64,000 bases of DNA, taken from assembly GCF_023502145.1 (NCBI RefSeq), contig NZ_JAMFLI010000008.1:62001-126000 (forward strand), written 5' to 3'. Made by a program: the position numbers and the translations under genes. The DNA comes from Craterilacuibacter sp. RT1T. Its GTDB lineage: Bacteria; Pseudomonadota; Gammaproteobacteria; Burkholderiales; Chromobacteriaceae. The first letter of the stretch is position 1. Each line of letters opens with the position of its first letter. The notes beneath the pieces were generated by a model. It was given only the letters and a program-made list of their open reading frames with translations, was not told the DNA's origin and did no database searches. Positions 1 through 9,143 of this stretch are shown here, piece after piece.

Positions 1-75
1 GCCGGCCTGCGCCAGCTGGCCGACGAGGCGGAAAAGGGTGCCGCCACTTTTAGCCACCCCTTGTGGCCATCCTGA
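1..75 (+). CDS. edd: Phosphogluconate dehydratase, C-terminal end only (partial)
   Basis: The window opens inside a reading frame of 24 codons ending in TGA at 73-75. The tail is short, with an alanine/glutamate-rich stretch (EAEKGAATF) like the end of Edd proteins, and it stops 10 bases before eda. Edd dehydrates 6-phosphogluconate to KDPG, the substrate of the next gene, and edd-eda is a standard operon. The identification rests mostly on this context, because too little protein is visible for domain evidence. Confidence 0.6.
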   Translation, partial: AGLRQLADEAEKGAATFSHPLWPS

Positions 76-85
76 AGGAGGGAAT

Positions 86-715
86 ATGGACGAACTGACA
101 CTACTGCGCCAGGGACCGGTGGTACCGGTCATCCAGATCAGCGATCCGGCACTGGCCGTGGATCTGGCCCATGCGCTGGCCGATGGCGGCATCCGCGTAC
201 TGGAAGTGACACTGCGCACCAAGGCGGCGCTGTCCGCCATCCGCCTGATCCGCGATCAGGTGCCGGGCGTGATCATCGGTGCCGGTACCTTGCGCAACCG
301 CGCCCATGTCGAGGCGGCAGTCGACGCCGGCGCCATGTTCGGCATCAGCCCGGGCTTTACCCCGGAGCTGGTCGCAGCCGTGCGCGCACTGGAGCTGCCC
401 TTTATTCCCGGCATCGCCACCCCGTCCGAAGCCATGCACGCCCATGATGAAGGCTTCTTTATCCAGAAACTGTTCCCGGCCGATGCCATCGGCGGCATCA
501 AGCTATTGAAGGCACTGGCCAGCCCCCTGCCCGAGCTGCGCTTTTGCCCGACCGGCGGCATCCATGCCGGCAATGCCGCCAGCTATCTGCTTCTGCCCAA
601 TGTCCTGGCGGTGGGCGGCTCATGGCTGACCCCGGAAGACGCCATCGCCGCGCAGGACTGGCCGCGCATCACCGCGCTGGCCAATGAAGCAAGAATGCTG
701 GCACCGCTGCACTGA
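86..715 (+). CDS. eda: KDPG/KHG aldolase
   Basis: Eda cleaves 2-keto-3-deoxy-6-phosphogluconate to pyruvate and glyceraldehyde 3-phosphate, the last step of the Entner-Doudoroff pathway, in the cytoplasm. The 209-residue length is normal for the family. The TIM-barrel motifs are visible: the catalytic Glu in LEVTLRT (E40), the GAGT turn, and the Schiff-base lysine in FFIQKLFPA (K128), followed by the phosphate-binding PTGGI. The start at 86 is chosen because AAGGAGGG lies just upstream. A longer frame from 38 would overlap the preceding gene. It is probably co-transcribed with edd and converges on the histidine kinase gene. Confidence 0.96.
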   Translation: MDELTLLRQGPVVPVIQISDPALAVDLAHALADGGIRVLEVTLRTKAALSAIRLIRDQVPGVIIGAGTLRNRAHVEAAVDAGAMFGISPGFTPELVAAVRALELPFIPGIATPSEAMHAHDEGFFIQKLFPADAIGGIKLLKALASPLPELRFCPTGGIHAGNAASYLLLPNVLAVGGSWLTPEDAIAAQDWPRITALANEARMLAPLH

Positions 716-718
716 AAG

Positions 719-2080
719 CTAAAAGCGGATTTTCAGTGCAGCTCCGCCCTCGGCAGCCGTTTCTACGCCTACCGTGGCGCCATGGCGCTTGGCAATCTCT
801 TCGACAATGGCCAGCCCTAAGCCGCAACCGGCGCCATCGACCCGGTCGCCACGGTTGAAGCGCTCGAACACATGCCGGCGTTGGGCGAGTGCGATGCCAG
901 GCCCGCTGTCGGCCACACACAGGCAAGACCCGCTTTCATCACGCGCCAGGCTTACCGTCACCACGCCGCCCGCCGGGGTATAACGCAGCGCATTGTCGAT
1001 CAGATTGCCCAGCATCTCGCGCAACATAAGCGGGTCACCGTGCAGCCACAGGCTCTGCTCGCCCTCATAACCAAGATCAATGTCGCGTGTCATCGCCTCC
1101 AGCACAAAGTCCCCGCTGACGTCACGCACCAGACGCGCCAAGTCCAGCGCCTGCCATGCTGCCGGATGCCCTCCCGGCTCAACCCTGGACAAAGCCAGCA
1201 ACTGCCCGGCCAGACGGATAAGCTGGTCGGTCGAGCCTTCCAGCGCCATCAGGGCACGGAGGCGAATAGCCTCGTCGCCCTGACTGGCGGCAAACTGCGC
1301 CTGTGTCTTCAGCAGGGTCAGCGGGGTGCGCAATTGGTGGGCGGCATCGGCGATAAAACGCTGCCGCACAGCAAGTTGCTGCTGCAATTGCTCCAGCGCA
1401 TGATTCAGCGCATGTACCAAAGGCTTCAGCTCCTGCTGTACCGTATCGGGAGACAGCCGTAAAGCCGGATCTGCCGCGTGCTCGTCCAGCGCCTGCCCCA
1501 ATGCCCGTACCGGCTGCAATACATGCCGGATACCGATGGCAACAAACAGCGCCGCCACCGCAGTCAGCCACAGTTGCTGCAACAAGGACGCGCGAAACAA
1601 GGCACCGGCCAGCGCCTGTCGCGACAAGGTGGTTTCTCCGACCTGAACCGCAATCAAGCGGTTGCTGCCGCCGTAATACAGCGGAAAGACATAGGCGGCC
1701 ACACGCACTGCGGCATCGCGATAGCGTACATCATAAAAAGCGGTATCAAATGCCGCAGGTAAAGGAGAGGGCAGCGGCAAGGCAGCATTGCCGCTCAGCT
1801 CTCGCCCTCCAACAAAAGCGATGCGATAAAACACGCGATCCTGAAAATGGGGATCAAACATCTCCAGGGCAGCCCGTGGAATATCGACGGTCAGTTCCCC
1901 ATCAAGCACGCCTACTCGCTCGGCGATACTACGAGCCGATGCCTGCAAGGTGCGGTCAAAAGCCTGATCGGCCGCGCTACGCGCACTTTCACGCGCTAAC
2001 CAGCCATTAATGATCAGCAAGGGGAAAAGCGGTAACACCACCCATAACAGCAGCTGGCGGCGCAAGCTGGTACGCAGCAC
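719..2080 (-). CDS. tctE: TctE-type sensor histidine kinase
   Basis: Membrane sensor kinase of the OmpR/EnvZ class, likely controlling the adjacent tricarboxylate transporter. With a GTG start at 2080 (454 residues), 10 bases after the regulator's stop, it has a TM segment at about 8-27, a periplasmic sensor domain of about 130 residues, a second TM at about 165-185, a HAMP-like linker, the H-box with phospho-acceptor His248 (DAAHQLRTPL), the N-box NLIDNALRY, and ATP-lid motifs DSGPGI and GCGLGLAIV. An ATG at 2107 inside the regulator gene is the alternative start. The assignment to TctE comes from the tctCBA neighbours; the sequence alone says only QseC/TctE-like kinase. Confidence 0.85.
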   Translation of the reverse strand: MLRTSLRRQLLLWVVLPLFPLLIINGWLARESARSAADQAFDRTLQASARSIAERVGVLDGELTVDIPRAALEMFDPHFQDRVFYRIAFVGGRELSGNAALPLPSPLPAAFDTAFYDVRYRDAAVRVAAYVFPLYYGGSNRLIAVQVGETTLSRQALAGALFRASLLQQLWLTAVAALFVAIGIRHVLQPVRALGQALDEHAADPALRLSPDTVQQELKPLVHALNHALEQLQQQLAVRQRFIADAAHQLRTPLTLLKTQAQFAASQGDEAIRLRALMALEGSTDQLIRLAGQLLALSRVEPGGHPAAWQALDLARLVRDVSGDFVLEAMTRDIDLGYEGEQSLWLHGDPLMLREMLGNLIDNALRYTPAGGVVTVSLARDESGSCLCVADSGPGIALAQRRHVFERFNRGDRVDGAGCGLGLAIVEEIAKRHGATVGVETAAEGGAALKIRF

Positions 2081-2090
2081 CTTTCCCGCC

Positions 2091-2768
2091 TCAGGCCGCG
2101 GCCACATCTTCGTCCAGCAAATAGCCCAGGCCACGCAGGGTCTGAATACGCACGCCGCTACCGGCAAGCTTCTTGCGCAAGCGGTGGATATACACCTCCA
2201 TCGCATCGCTGCTGATGTCCTCGCACAGGCCGGCGACCTGTTCGGCTAACGCATCCTTGGTCACCGGACGCCCCTGGCGGTACAGCAAGACTTCCAGTAC
2301 CGCCATCTCGCGCGGCGTCAGCGCCAGCACATTGCCGTCTATACGGTGGCAGCGGCTGGCCACATCAAACTGCAAGCGCCCGCAACACAGCTGTCCGCTT
2401 TGCTGTACCTGACCACGGCGCAGCAAGGCGCGTACCCGCGCCTTAAGTTCGTCCACGTCAAACGGCTTGCCCAGATAATCGTCCGCCCCCAGATCCAGCC
2501 CGGCGATGCGCTCACCGACACCACACTGTGCCGTCAACATCAACACCGGCAAACGGCTGCCGCTGCGCCGCAGGCGGCGCAATACCTCAAGTCCGTCGCG
2601 TCGCGGCAGGCCGACATCAAGAATAGCCAGCATATAAGGTTCACTTTCCAGCAACTGGCTGGCGACGATGCCATCCGCCGCATGGTCAAGCGCATGGCCG
2701 GCACTGGACAGCACCATCATCAGCCAGGCCGCAAGTTCGGAATTGTCTTCGGCCAGCAGGATGCGCAT
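2091..2768 (-). CDS. tctD: TctD-type response regulator, OmpR family
   Basis: A 225-residue response regulator. The receiver domain (1-115) has acidic residues E7 and D8, phospho-acceptor D51 in ILDVGLPRRDG, the LTA threonine and the conserved lysine in GKPF. A winged-helix DNA-binding domain follows (about 125-220), ending with the RGLGYLL hairpin. It lies upstream of the kinase gene on the same strand and divergent from the binding-protein gene at 2838, so it may control promoters in the 69-base gap between them. In relatives (TctD, BctD) this pair activates tctCBA in response to citrate or tricarboxylates. The ligand here is inferred. Confidence 0.88.
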   Translation of the reverse strand: MRILLAEDNSELAAWLMMVLSSAGHALDHAADGIVASQLLESEPYMLAILDVGLPRRDGLEVLRRLRRSGSRLPVLMLTAQCGVGERIAGLDLGADDYLGKPFDVDELKARVRALLRRGQVQQSGQLCCGRLQFDVASRCHRIDGNVLALTPREMAVLEVLLYRQGRPVTKDALAEQVAGLCEDISSDAMEVYIHRLRKKLAGSGVRIQTLRGLGYLLDEDVAAA

Positions 2769-2837
2769 AGGTGAAAGCGATTTGAAAGGTTGGCAATTCT
2801 AGAATGCTAACACTAAATTCACGCCGGATATCCATAC

Positions 2838-3941
2838 ATGCTAAACAGTGCGCGCTTGATGCTATGTCTTTTGCTAGCCGCCATGCCATGGCCGGGGCTG
2901 GCGCAGGCATCCTGCCCGCCGGCACACTATCCAAAGTCTTACCAGCGCATCGTGGAGGCGGCCAGGCAAGAAGGCGCGCTGACCATTTTTTCCACCACCG
3001 ATCAGGAACAAGTCAGCGCCTTGCTGGACGACTTCCGCCGCTGCTACCCCTTCATTCAAGTCGCGTACCATGAGTTGCCCGCCAGCGAGATAGACAGGCA
3101 AGTACGTCTCGAGGGCATCCGGGCCAAGCCGCAAGCCGATGTGGTCTGGAGTTCGGCCATGGATCTGCAGGTCAGACTGGTCAACGACGGACTCAGCCAG
3201 CGCTATGTCAGCCCCGAACGCAATGCCCTGCCGGACTGGGCGCACTGGCGCGATGAAATATGGGGCACCACCTTCGAGCCGGTGGTCTTCGCCTGGAACC
3301 GCAAGCGCCTCTCCGATGCCGAAGCACCGGTCACTCATGAGGCACTGCAGCGCATGCTACCCGGCATGCGCAAGCGCTGGCGCATCACCAGCTACGATGT
3401 AGCCAGCTCGAGCGTCGGTTACCTTTTTCTCACTCAGGATGCACGCCACCATCCGGCGTTCTGGGCGCTCGCCGCCGAACTGGCCCACACACCCGGGACA
3501 CGCGAGACCAGCAGCCGCGCCATGCTCTCCCGCCTGGCCCGCGGCGAAGCCGATTTTGCCTACAACGTCATCGGTCCCTATGTGGCCCAATTTGCCCGCC
3601 TCAACCCGCATCTGGGCTGGCGCATTCCGGAAGATTACGCGCTCATTGTCAGTCGCCTGGCCCTGATCACCGCGGCCGCCCCCCATCCCGCCGCCGCCCG
3701 CTTGTGGACCGATTATTTGCTATCGCTACGCGGTCAGCGCCAGCTCTGGGCTGGCAGTGCCCTGCCTCCCGTACGCAAAGGGCTGCCACGGCGCCTGGGA
3801 CAGATCGACCTGAACACCTTAAGCGATCGCCTGCGCCCCATTCAGGTTGGCACCGGTTTGCTGGTTTACCTCGACCAGGCCAAAAAACGCCTGTTTTTAC
3901 AGCGCTGGCACAGTCGCGCGCAAACACCGCCGAATGACTGA
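2838..3941 (+). CDS. Periplasmic substrate-binding protein (Fbp-like), orphan
   Basis: A 367-residue secreted protein with a signal peptide (hydrophobic stretch 7-19, cleavage after AQA), then a type 2 periplasmic-binding fold of the iron/spermidine-binding class (EGALTIFSTTDQEQV; ADVVWSSAMD). No ABC permease or ATPase genes are adjacent. Orphan proteins like this recur beside tctDE genes in proteobacteria and may act as an extracytoplasmic ligand sensor for TctE, which is an inference. It could alternatively feed a transporter encoded elsewhere. No strong ribosome-binding site precedes the ATG. The gap to tctC (3942-4022) begins with a C8 run at 3945-3952. Confidence 0.75.
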   Translation: MLNSARLMLCLLLAAMPWPGLAQASCPPAHYPKSYQRIVEAARQEGALTIFSTTDQEQVSALLDDFRRCYPFIQVAYHELPASEIDRQVRLEGIRAKPQADVVWSSAMDLQVRLVNDGLSQRYVSPERNALPDWAHWRDEIWGTTFEPVVFAWNRKRLSDAEAPVTHEALQRMLPGMRKRWRITSYDVASSSVGYLFLTQDARHHPAFWALAAELAHTPGTRETSSRAMLSRLARGEADFAYNVIGPYVAQFARLNPHLGWRIPEDYALIVSRLALITAAAPHPAAARLWTDYLLSLRGQRQLWAGSALPPVRKGLPRRLGQIDLNTLSDRLRPIQVGTGLLVYLDQAKKRLFLQRWHSRAQTPPND

Positions 3942-4022
3942 AAGCCCCCCCCTTTTCGATCAGCCCAAGCTGACAAACGCCCGACTGCGCGGTAAGCAGT
4001 CCCACAACTAAGGAGACACACC

Positions 4023-4976
4023 ATGCAACTGAAGACCCTGATTACCAGTTTGATGCTGGCACTAAGCCCGCTTGCTGCCCATGCCGAAGTGGAGCAGATG
4101 AAGATCATGGCACCGGCCAACCCCGGCGGCGGCTTCGATACCGTAGCCCGCACGCTGGGCGATGCGCTCAAGGCCGCGGGCCAGGCTAAAAACGTGATCG
4201 TGGAAAACAAGGCAGGCGCCGGCGGCACCATAGGCATGGCGCAGTTCATCAACACCGACAAGGGCAACCCCAATGCGCTGCTGATTGCCGGTGCGGTTAC
4301 CGTGGGCTCCATCGAGACCAATAAATCACCGGTCAATTTCAGCATGGTGACCCCCATTGCACGCTTGATGGGCGAGTACAACGTGCTGGTGGTACCGGCG
4401 GATTCACCCTACCGCTCACTGAAAGAATTGATGGCGGCCTATAAGGCCAAGCCCGGTTCCATCAGCATGGGCGGAGGCTCGGCCGGCGGCATAGACCACA
4501 TCATGGCGGCGCTGATGTCGGAGAAGGTCGGCGTGGATCCGGACAAGCTCAACTACATCCCTTACGCCGGTGGCGGTGAAGGCAAGGCTGCCGTACTGGG
4601 CGGCCAGATCAGCGCCTATATCAGCGGCTATGGCGAACTGGCCGACCTGATCAAGGCCGGCAAGGTGCGTGCACTGGCGCTGTCCGCCGACAAGAAACAA
4701 GCCGACATCAATGTGCCGACCCTGAAAGAGCAAGGCGTAGATGTCGTGCTTTACAACTGGCGCGGCGTGTTTGGCGCCCCGGGCATCAGCGCAGCACAGA
4801 AAAAACAGTTGGGCGCGATGGTGCAGGCGGCCGTACAAAACCCGAGCTGGAAAGACAAGGCCGCCAAGCTCGAATGGCTGGATCTGTACCAGAATGCGGC
4901 ACAGTTCACCCCCTTCCTCGATGCTGAAATCAAGCGTACGGCGCAGGTAGTCAAGAAGCTGAAGCTGGGGAATTAA
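4023..4976 (+). CDS. tctC: Tripartite tricarboxylate transporter, binding protein TctC
   Basis: Periplasmic solute-binding subunit of a TTT transporter. It has 317 residues with a signal peptide (1-21, cleavage at AHA-EV), then the Bug/TctC family signature near the N-terminus (APANPGGGFDTVAR) and the GKVRALAL motif. AAGGAGA lies 9 bases before the ATG. It is first in tctCBA, 3 bases from tctB. The likely ligands are citrate or other tri/dicarboxylates, inferred from the TctDE neighbours; Bug-family proteins vary widely in ligand. Confidence 0.93.
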   Translation: MQLKTLITSLMLALSPLAAHAEVEQMKIMAPANPGGGFDTVARTLGDALKAAGQAKNVIVENKAGAGGTIGMAQFINTDKGNPNALLIAGAVTVGSIETNKSPVNFSMVTPIARLMGEYNVLVVPADSPYRSLKELMAAYKAKPGSISMGGGSAGGIDHIMAALMSEKVGVDPDKLNYIPYAGGGEGKAAVLGGQISAYISGYGELADLIKAGKVRALALSADKKQADINVPTLKEQGVDVVLYNWRGVFGAPGISAAQKKQLGAMVQAAVQNPSWKDKAAKLEWLDLYQNAAQFTPFLDAEIKRTAQVVKKLKLGN

Positions 4977-4979
4977 GCC

Positions 4980-5459
4980 ATGATACGCCGCGTCAATGGC
5001 GAGCAATGGCTCGCCGTCGCGGTGATCGTGCTGGGGCTGATTATGGCCTGGCAGATCACCGCCATTCCGGCCGATGCCGGTTATGCCGGCATCGGGCCGC
5101 GCTTTTTTCCAACGCTGATTGTCACGGGTCTGGTGATGTGCGGTGGCATCCTGCTATTGCAGTCCAGCAAGCCCCCCGCCGCCCCGAGCACCGAAGAGGA
5201 AAATGAAGGGCCGCGCGCCGATGCCGACTGGAGCCAGTTTGTACTGCTGTCCGGCTCGCTGCTAGCCCATATGGCACTGATAGGGCTGATCGGCTTTACC
5301 CTGGCCGGCACCATGCTCTGTTTTGGCGTATGCCGTGCGCTGGCTTCGACGCGGCCGTGGCGTGATGCCCTGCTGTCTTTTTTGCTCGTCTTCGGTCTGT
5401 TCCACCTATTTGCCTGGCTGGGTCTTAACCTGCCGGCACTGATTCCGGGAGTACTGTAA
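4980..5459 (+). CDS. tctB: Tripartite tricarboxylate transporter small membrane subunit TctB
   Basis: A 159-residue membrane protein of the TctB family (DUF1468). It has four predicted membrane segments with the family's early motif GPRFFPTLI at about residues 38-46, and a hydrophilic loop rich in Glu/Pro in the middle. It partners TctA in the inner membrane. It starts 3 bases after tctC stops, and its TAA overlaps the tctA ATG by one base (TAATG), so the two membrane subunits should be translationally coupled. Confidence 0.92.
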   Translation: MIRRVNGEQWLAVAVIVLGLIMAWQITAIPADAGYAGIGPRFFPTLIVTGLVMCGGILLLQSSKPPAAPSTEEENEGPRADADWSQFVLLSGSLLAHMALIGLIGFTLAGTMLCFGVCRALASTRPWRDALLSFLLVFGLFHLFAWLGLNLPALIPGVL

Positions 5460-6961
5460 TGGAATCCCTGCACGCCCTGTTTTCACTGGGCTTCGCCACC
5501 GCGCTGACCCCAAGCAACCTGATGTGGGCGCTGGTCGGCTGCACACTGGGCACGGCCATCGGCGTCCTGCCCGGTGTCGGCCCGGCGGTGACCGTCGCCC
5601 TGCTACTGCCGGTCACCCACAGCATCGAGCCGACCGGCGCGCTGATCATGCTGGCCGGCGTCTATTACGGTGCCATGTTTGGCGGCTCGACGACCTCTAT
5701 TTTGCTGAATACGCCGGGCGAAGCCGGCAGCATCGTCTCGGCGCTGGAGGGCAACAAGATGGCACGCCGTGGCCGCGCCGGGCCGGCCTTGTCCACCGCC
5801 GCCATCGGCTCCTTTATCGCCGGCAGCATCGCCACGGTACTGCTGACCCTGCTGGCACCTTTGGCGGCCTCCATGGCGCTCAAGCTGGGGCCGGTGGAGA
5901 ATTTTTCGCTGATGGTGCTCACCTTTGCCGCCGTGTCTGCCGTATTGGGCAACTCGCCCAGCAAGGGCATGACTGCGCTGTTTTTCGGTCTGGCGCTCGG
6001 CCTGATCGGCATCGAAGAGCAATCCGGACAGGCGCGCTTTACCTTTGGCCAATTGCCGCTGATCGACGGCATCGATATCGTGGTGGTGGCGATGGGGCTG
6101 TTTGCCATCGGTGAAACGCTCTACACCGCCACCTATGAAAACAATAGCCAGACCCGGCTGGAAACGGTCAAAGGCTCGGTGTGGATGAGCAAATCCGACT
6201 GGCAGCGCTCATGGAAGCCCTGGCTGCGCGGTACGGCCATCGGTTTTCCCTTCGGCACCATCCCTGCCGGCGGTACGGAAATGCCGACCTTCCTCTCCTA
6301 TTCGGTGGAAAAAAAGCTGGCCAAAGGCCAGCGTGGGCAGGAGTTTGGCCACGGCGCCATTGAAGGCGTCGCCGGTCCGGAAGCGGCCAATAACGCCGCC
6401 GTCACCGGCACGCTGGTGCCCCTGCTGACGCTGGGCATTCCGACTTCGGCCACCGCCGCCATCATGTTGTCGGCTTTCCAGCAGTACAACATCGTCCCCG
6501 GCCCCTTGCTGTTTGATAGCTACCCCGAACTGGTCTGGGGCCTGATCGCCTCGCTGTATATCGGCAATGTGATGTTGCTGGTACTCAACCTGCCGCTGGT
6601 CGGGCTATGGGTGCAACTGCTGAAAATCCCGCGCCCGCTGCTCTATGGCGGCATTGTGGTGCTGGCGACCATGGGCGCTTATGCTCTGCGCCAAAGCTGG
6701 TTCGACCTGTTGCTGCTGTATCTGATCGGCCTGGTTGGCTTCGCGATGCGCCGCTTCGACTTCCCGGTCGTACCGCTGATTGTCGGCCTGATTGTCGGCC
6801 CGATGGCAGAGAAACAGTTCCGCCGTGCCATGGCTATCAACGAGGGCGATGCCTCGGTGTTTTTCACCCAGCCCGTTTCGCTCGCCATACTCTGCGTCAC
6901 CGCCGCCATCATCCTGATTCCGCCATTACTCAGGCGACGGCAGGCGCTGCTGGCCAACTGA
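5459..6961 (+). CDS. tctA: Tripartite tricarboxylate transporter large membrane subunit TctA
   Basis: A 500-residue, roughly 12-TM permease. The two TctA signature regions are clear: near the N-terminus [17 protein letters not shown] followed by [15 protein letters not shown], and in the middle [19 protein letters not shown] and [12 protein letters not shown]. It carries the substrate with a cation gradient, using TctC for capture. It is the last gene of tctCBA and is followed by a 10-bp stem-loop. Length and motifs match the family with no sign of damage. Confidence 0.95.
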   Translation: MESLHALFSLGFATALTPSNLMWALVGCTLGTAIGVLPGVGPAVTVALLLPVTHSIEPTGALIMLAGVYYGAMFGGSTTSILLNTPGEAGSIVSALEGNKMARRGRAGPALSTAAIGSFIAGSIATVLLTLLAPLAASMALKLGPVENFSLMVLTFAAVSAVLGNSPSKGMTALFFGLALGLIGIEEQSGQARFTFGQLPLIDGIDIVVVAMGLFAIGETLYTATYENNSQTRLETVKGSVWMSKSDWQRSWKPWLRGTAIGFPFGTIPAGGTEMPTFLSYSVEKKLAKGQRGQEFGHGAIEGVAGPEAANNAAVTGTLVPLLTLGIPTSATAAIMLSAFQQYNIVPGPLLFDSYPELVWGLIASLYIGNVMLLVLNLPLVGLWVQLLKIPRPLLYGGIVVLATMGAYALRQSWFDLLLLYLIGLVGFAMRRFDFPVVPLIVGLIVGPMAEKQFRRAMAINEGDASVFFTQPVSLAILCVTAAIILIPPLLRRRQALLAN

Positions 6962-6997
6962 ATCAATGGCATACCGGCATATCCGCCCAGCTCGAAT

Positions 6998-7020
6998 GGA
7001 GATGCCGTTGCGGCATCTCC
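6998..7020 (+). terminator. Stem-loop after tctA
   Basis: A perfect 10-bp stem (GGAGATGCCG / CGGCATCTCC) with a 3-base loop lies 37 bases after tctA. There is no uridine tract right after it, so it is a weak or factor-assisted terminator, or an mRNA-stabilising 3' end. The rest of the 152-base gap holds the fadD leader and a CAAACGTTTG palindrome (7031-7040). Confidence 0.5.
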
Positions 7021-7113
7021 ACAAATGCCAACAAACGTTTGAATTTGTTTGCCTTGCCTGCAGCAAAGATGCAATCTGATTAAAACGCACGGTAAATAAT
7101 AAGGAGAGAGCAG

Positions 7114-8790
7114 ATGGATAGCCGCCATAGCCACCCAAACACCGCACTCGAGCTGGACCGCTTTGCCTCGCTGGGCGATATGCTCGCCGCCAGCGTCAAG
7201 CAATATCCGGCACGAACCGCTTTTTGCAATATGGGCGCCACGCTCAGCTACCGCGAACTGGACCGTCTGTCCGCCGCCTTTGCCGCCTATCTGACCCAGG
7301 AGCTGGGGCTGAAGCCGGGCGAGCGTGTCGCGCTGATGATGCCCAATTTGCTGCAATATCCGGTCGCGCTTTATGGCGTACTGCGCGCCGGCCTCGTCGT
7401 CGTCAATGTCAACCCGCTGTATACCCCGCGCGAGCTGGAACACCAGCTTAAGGACTCGGGCGCGCGCGCCATGGTGATTGTGGAAAACTTCGCCGCCGTG
7501 CTGCAGCAAGTCATCGCCAACACCCCGGTAGAAAAGGTGATTGTCACCGCCGTCGGCGACTTGCTGGGGCCGGTCAAGGGCGCACTGGTCAATATGGTGC
7601 TGCGCCATATCAAGAAAATGGTGCCCGCCTGGTCGCTGCCGGACGAGATCCGCTTCAATGCCGTGCTGGCACAGGGACTGAAACTGCCGTGGCAGGATGC
7701 CAAAGTGCGGCAGACCGACATTGCCTTCTTGCAGTACACCGGCGGCACCACCGGCCTGTCCAAGGGCGCCATCCTCACCCACGGCAATCTGCTGGCCAAT
7801 ATGGAGCAGACCTATCTGGTCGTGCATCCGGCGCTGGGCGAAGACGGCAAAGTGGTGATGGCCACACCGCTGCCGCTTTATCATATTCTGGCGCTGGCCA
7901 TCAATTGCCTGCTGGTCACCCGCGCAGGCGGCACCAGTGTCTTGATGAGCAATCCGCGCGATCTGCCCGCCGTTATCAAGGATCTGGCCCGCCACCCGAT
8001 CACCTGCATGACCGGGGTCAATACCCTGTTTAATGCGCTGGCCAACCACCCCGATTTTGCCAAACTGGATTTCTCGCGCTGGAAGATCACCGTAGGCGGC
8101 GGCGCCGCCATTCAGCAGGCGGTGGCCGAACGCTGGAAAGCGGTGACCGGCCTGACCCTGATCGAAGGCTATGGCCTGACCGAAACCTCGCCGCTGGTCA
8201 GCGCCAACCCGGTGCTGCTGGGGCGCTACACCGGCAGTATCGGCCTGCCGATTCCGGGCACCGAGATTGCACTGCGCGATGAAGAGGGCCGCGATGTCGC
8301 CAGAGGAGAGCCGGGCGAGTTATGCGTGCGCGGCCCGCAGGTGATGCAGGGTTACTGGCAGCGTCCGGATGAAACGGCCAAGGTATTCCATGCCGACGGC
8401 TTCCTTGCCACCGGCGATATTGCCCAATTGACCGAGCAGGGCTTTTACAAGCTGGTGGACCGCAAGAAAGACATGATTCTGGTGTCCGGCTTCAACGTCT
8501 ATCCGAACGAGATCGAGGATGTGGTGGCACGCCACCCCGAGGTACTGGAGGCCGCCTGTATTGGCGTACCGGACGAGCGCACCGGCGAAGCGGTCAAAAT
8601 TTTCGTGGTCAAACGCCACCCGGGACTGACTGAAGAAGCATTGATCAAGCACTGCCGCACCCACCTGACCGCTTATAAAGTGCCGCGCCAGATCGTCTTC
8701 CGCGACGAGTTGCCCAAGACCAATATCGGCAAGATATTGCGCAGGGATCTCAGGGAGGAAATGCCGGCACAGGCAACAGCAAATGCCTGA
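7114..8790 (+). CDS. fadD: Long-chain fatty acid-CoA ligase (first of two)
   Basis: Acyl-AMP-forming enzyme that activates fatty acids with ATP and CoA at the inner membrane for beta-oxidation. It has 558 residues. The AMP-binding P-loop is YTGGTTGLSKGA (about 209-220), the adenylate motif is EGYGLTETSP, and the C-terminal domain carries the hinge region DRKKDMILVSGFNVYP and the catalytic lysine in TNIGKILRR. AAGGAGA precedes the ATG. The gene at 9144 is a close paralogue in the same orientation, similar along the whole length. Both products look intact. Confidence 0.95.
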   Translation: MDSRHSHPNTALELDRFASLGDMLAASVKQYPARTAFCNMGATLSYRELDRLSAAFAAYLTQELGLKPGERVALMMPNLLQYPVALYGVLRAGLVVVNVNPLYTPRELEHQLKDSGARAMVIVENFAAVLQQVIANTPVEKVIVTAVGDLLGPVKGALVNMVLRHIKKMVPAWSLPDEIRFNAVLAQGLKLPWQDAKVRQTDIAFLQYTGGTTGLSKGAILTHGNLLANMEQTYLVVHPALGEDGKVVMATPLPLYHILALAINCLLVTRAGGTSVLMSNPRDLPAVIKDLARHPITCMTGVNTLFNALANHPDFAKLDFSRWKITVGGGAAIQQAVAERWKAVTGLTLIEGYGLTETSPLVSANPVLLGRYTGSIGLPIPGTEIALRDEEGRDVARGEPGELCVRGPQVMQGYWQRPDETAKVFHADGFLATGDIAQLTEQGFYKLVDRKKDMILVSGFNVYPNEIEDVVARHPEVLEAACIGVPDERTGEAVKIFVVKRHPGLTEEALIKHCRTHLTAYKVPRQIVFRDELPKTNIGKILRRDLREEMPAQATANA

Positions 8791-8828
8791 GCACACTGCA
8801 TCGCAATAAATTGCGGCCATCCCCCGCC

Positions 8829-8865
8829 ACGGCAAAAGCGCACGGCTTCAGTGCGCTTTTGCCGT
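8829..8865 (+). terminator. Probable transcription terminator between the two fadD genes
   Basis: A perfect 15-bp stem (8829-8843 with 8851-8865) with a 7-base loop GGCTTCA and a TTTT inside the 3' arm. It lies 39 bases after the first fadD. This suggests the second fadD is transcribed from its own promoter. The rest of the gap (8866-9143) has no convincing gene; it becomes AT-richer toward 9143 and ends in a GGGGGAG ribosome-binding site. Confidence 0.7.
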
Positions 8866-9143
8866 ACGCCGCCGTAAAAAACTCAATAAACCATTGAGAT
8901 GGTTCCACTTTCAGTCAGAAAATCCCTCCCTTCAAGCCTCAGCAAATCAAGCATCCGTCGCAGAATGCGCCGACACAGCAAGCCAGAAAACACCCCCTGT
9001 TGTTTTTATCGCCACATATCGAAAGACGAAGAGTCCTCCAAAGCAAAGTCGGGGAAAAACGCTTTATGGGTAATATTTATGCGTGCATTATTCAATTCGG
9101 GAAGACGATAGCGGCTAAAAAATAAAAACAGGGGGAGAACAAT

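Noticed and set aside
8899-9111. Small + strand frame between the fadD genes
   Set aside because: No ribosome-binding site, unlike known proteins, and it lies in a terminator/promoter gap.
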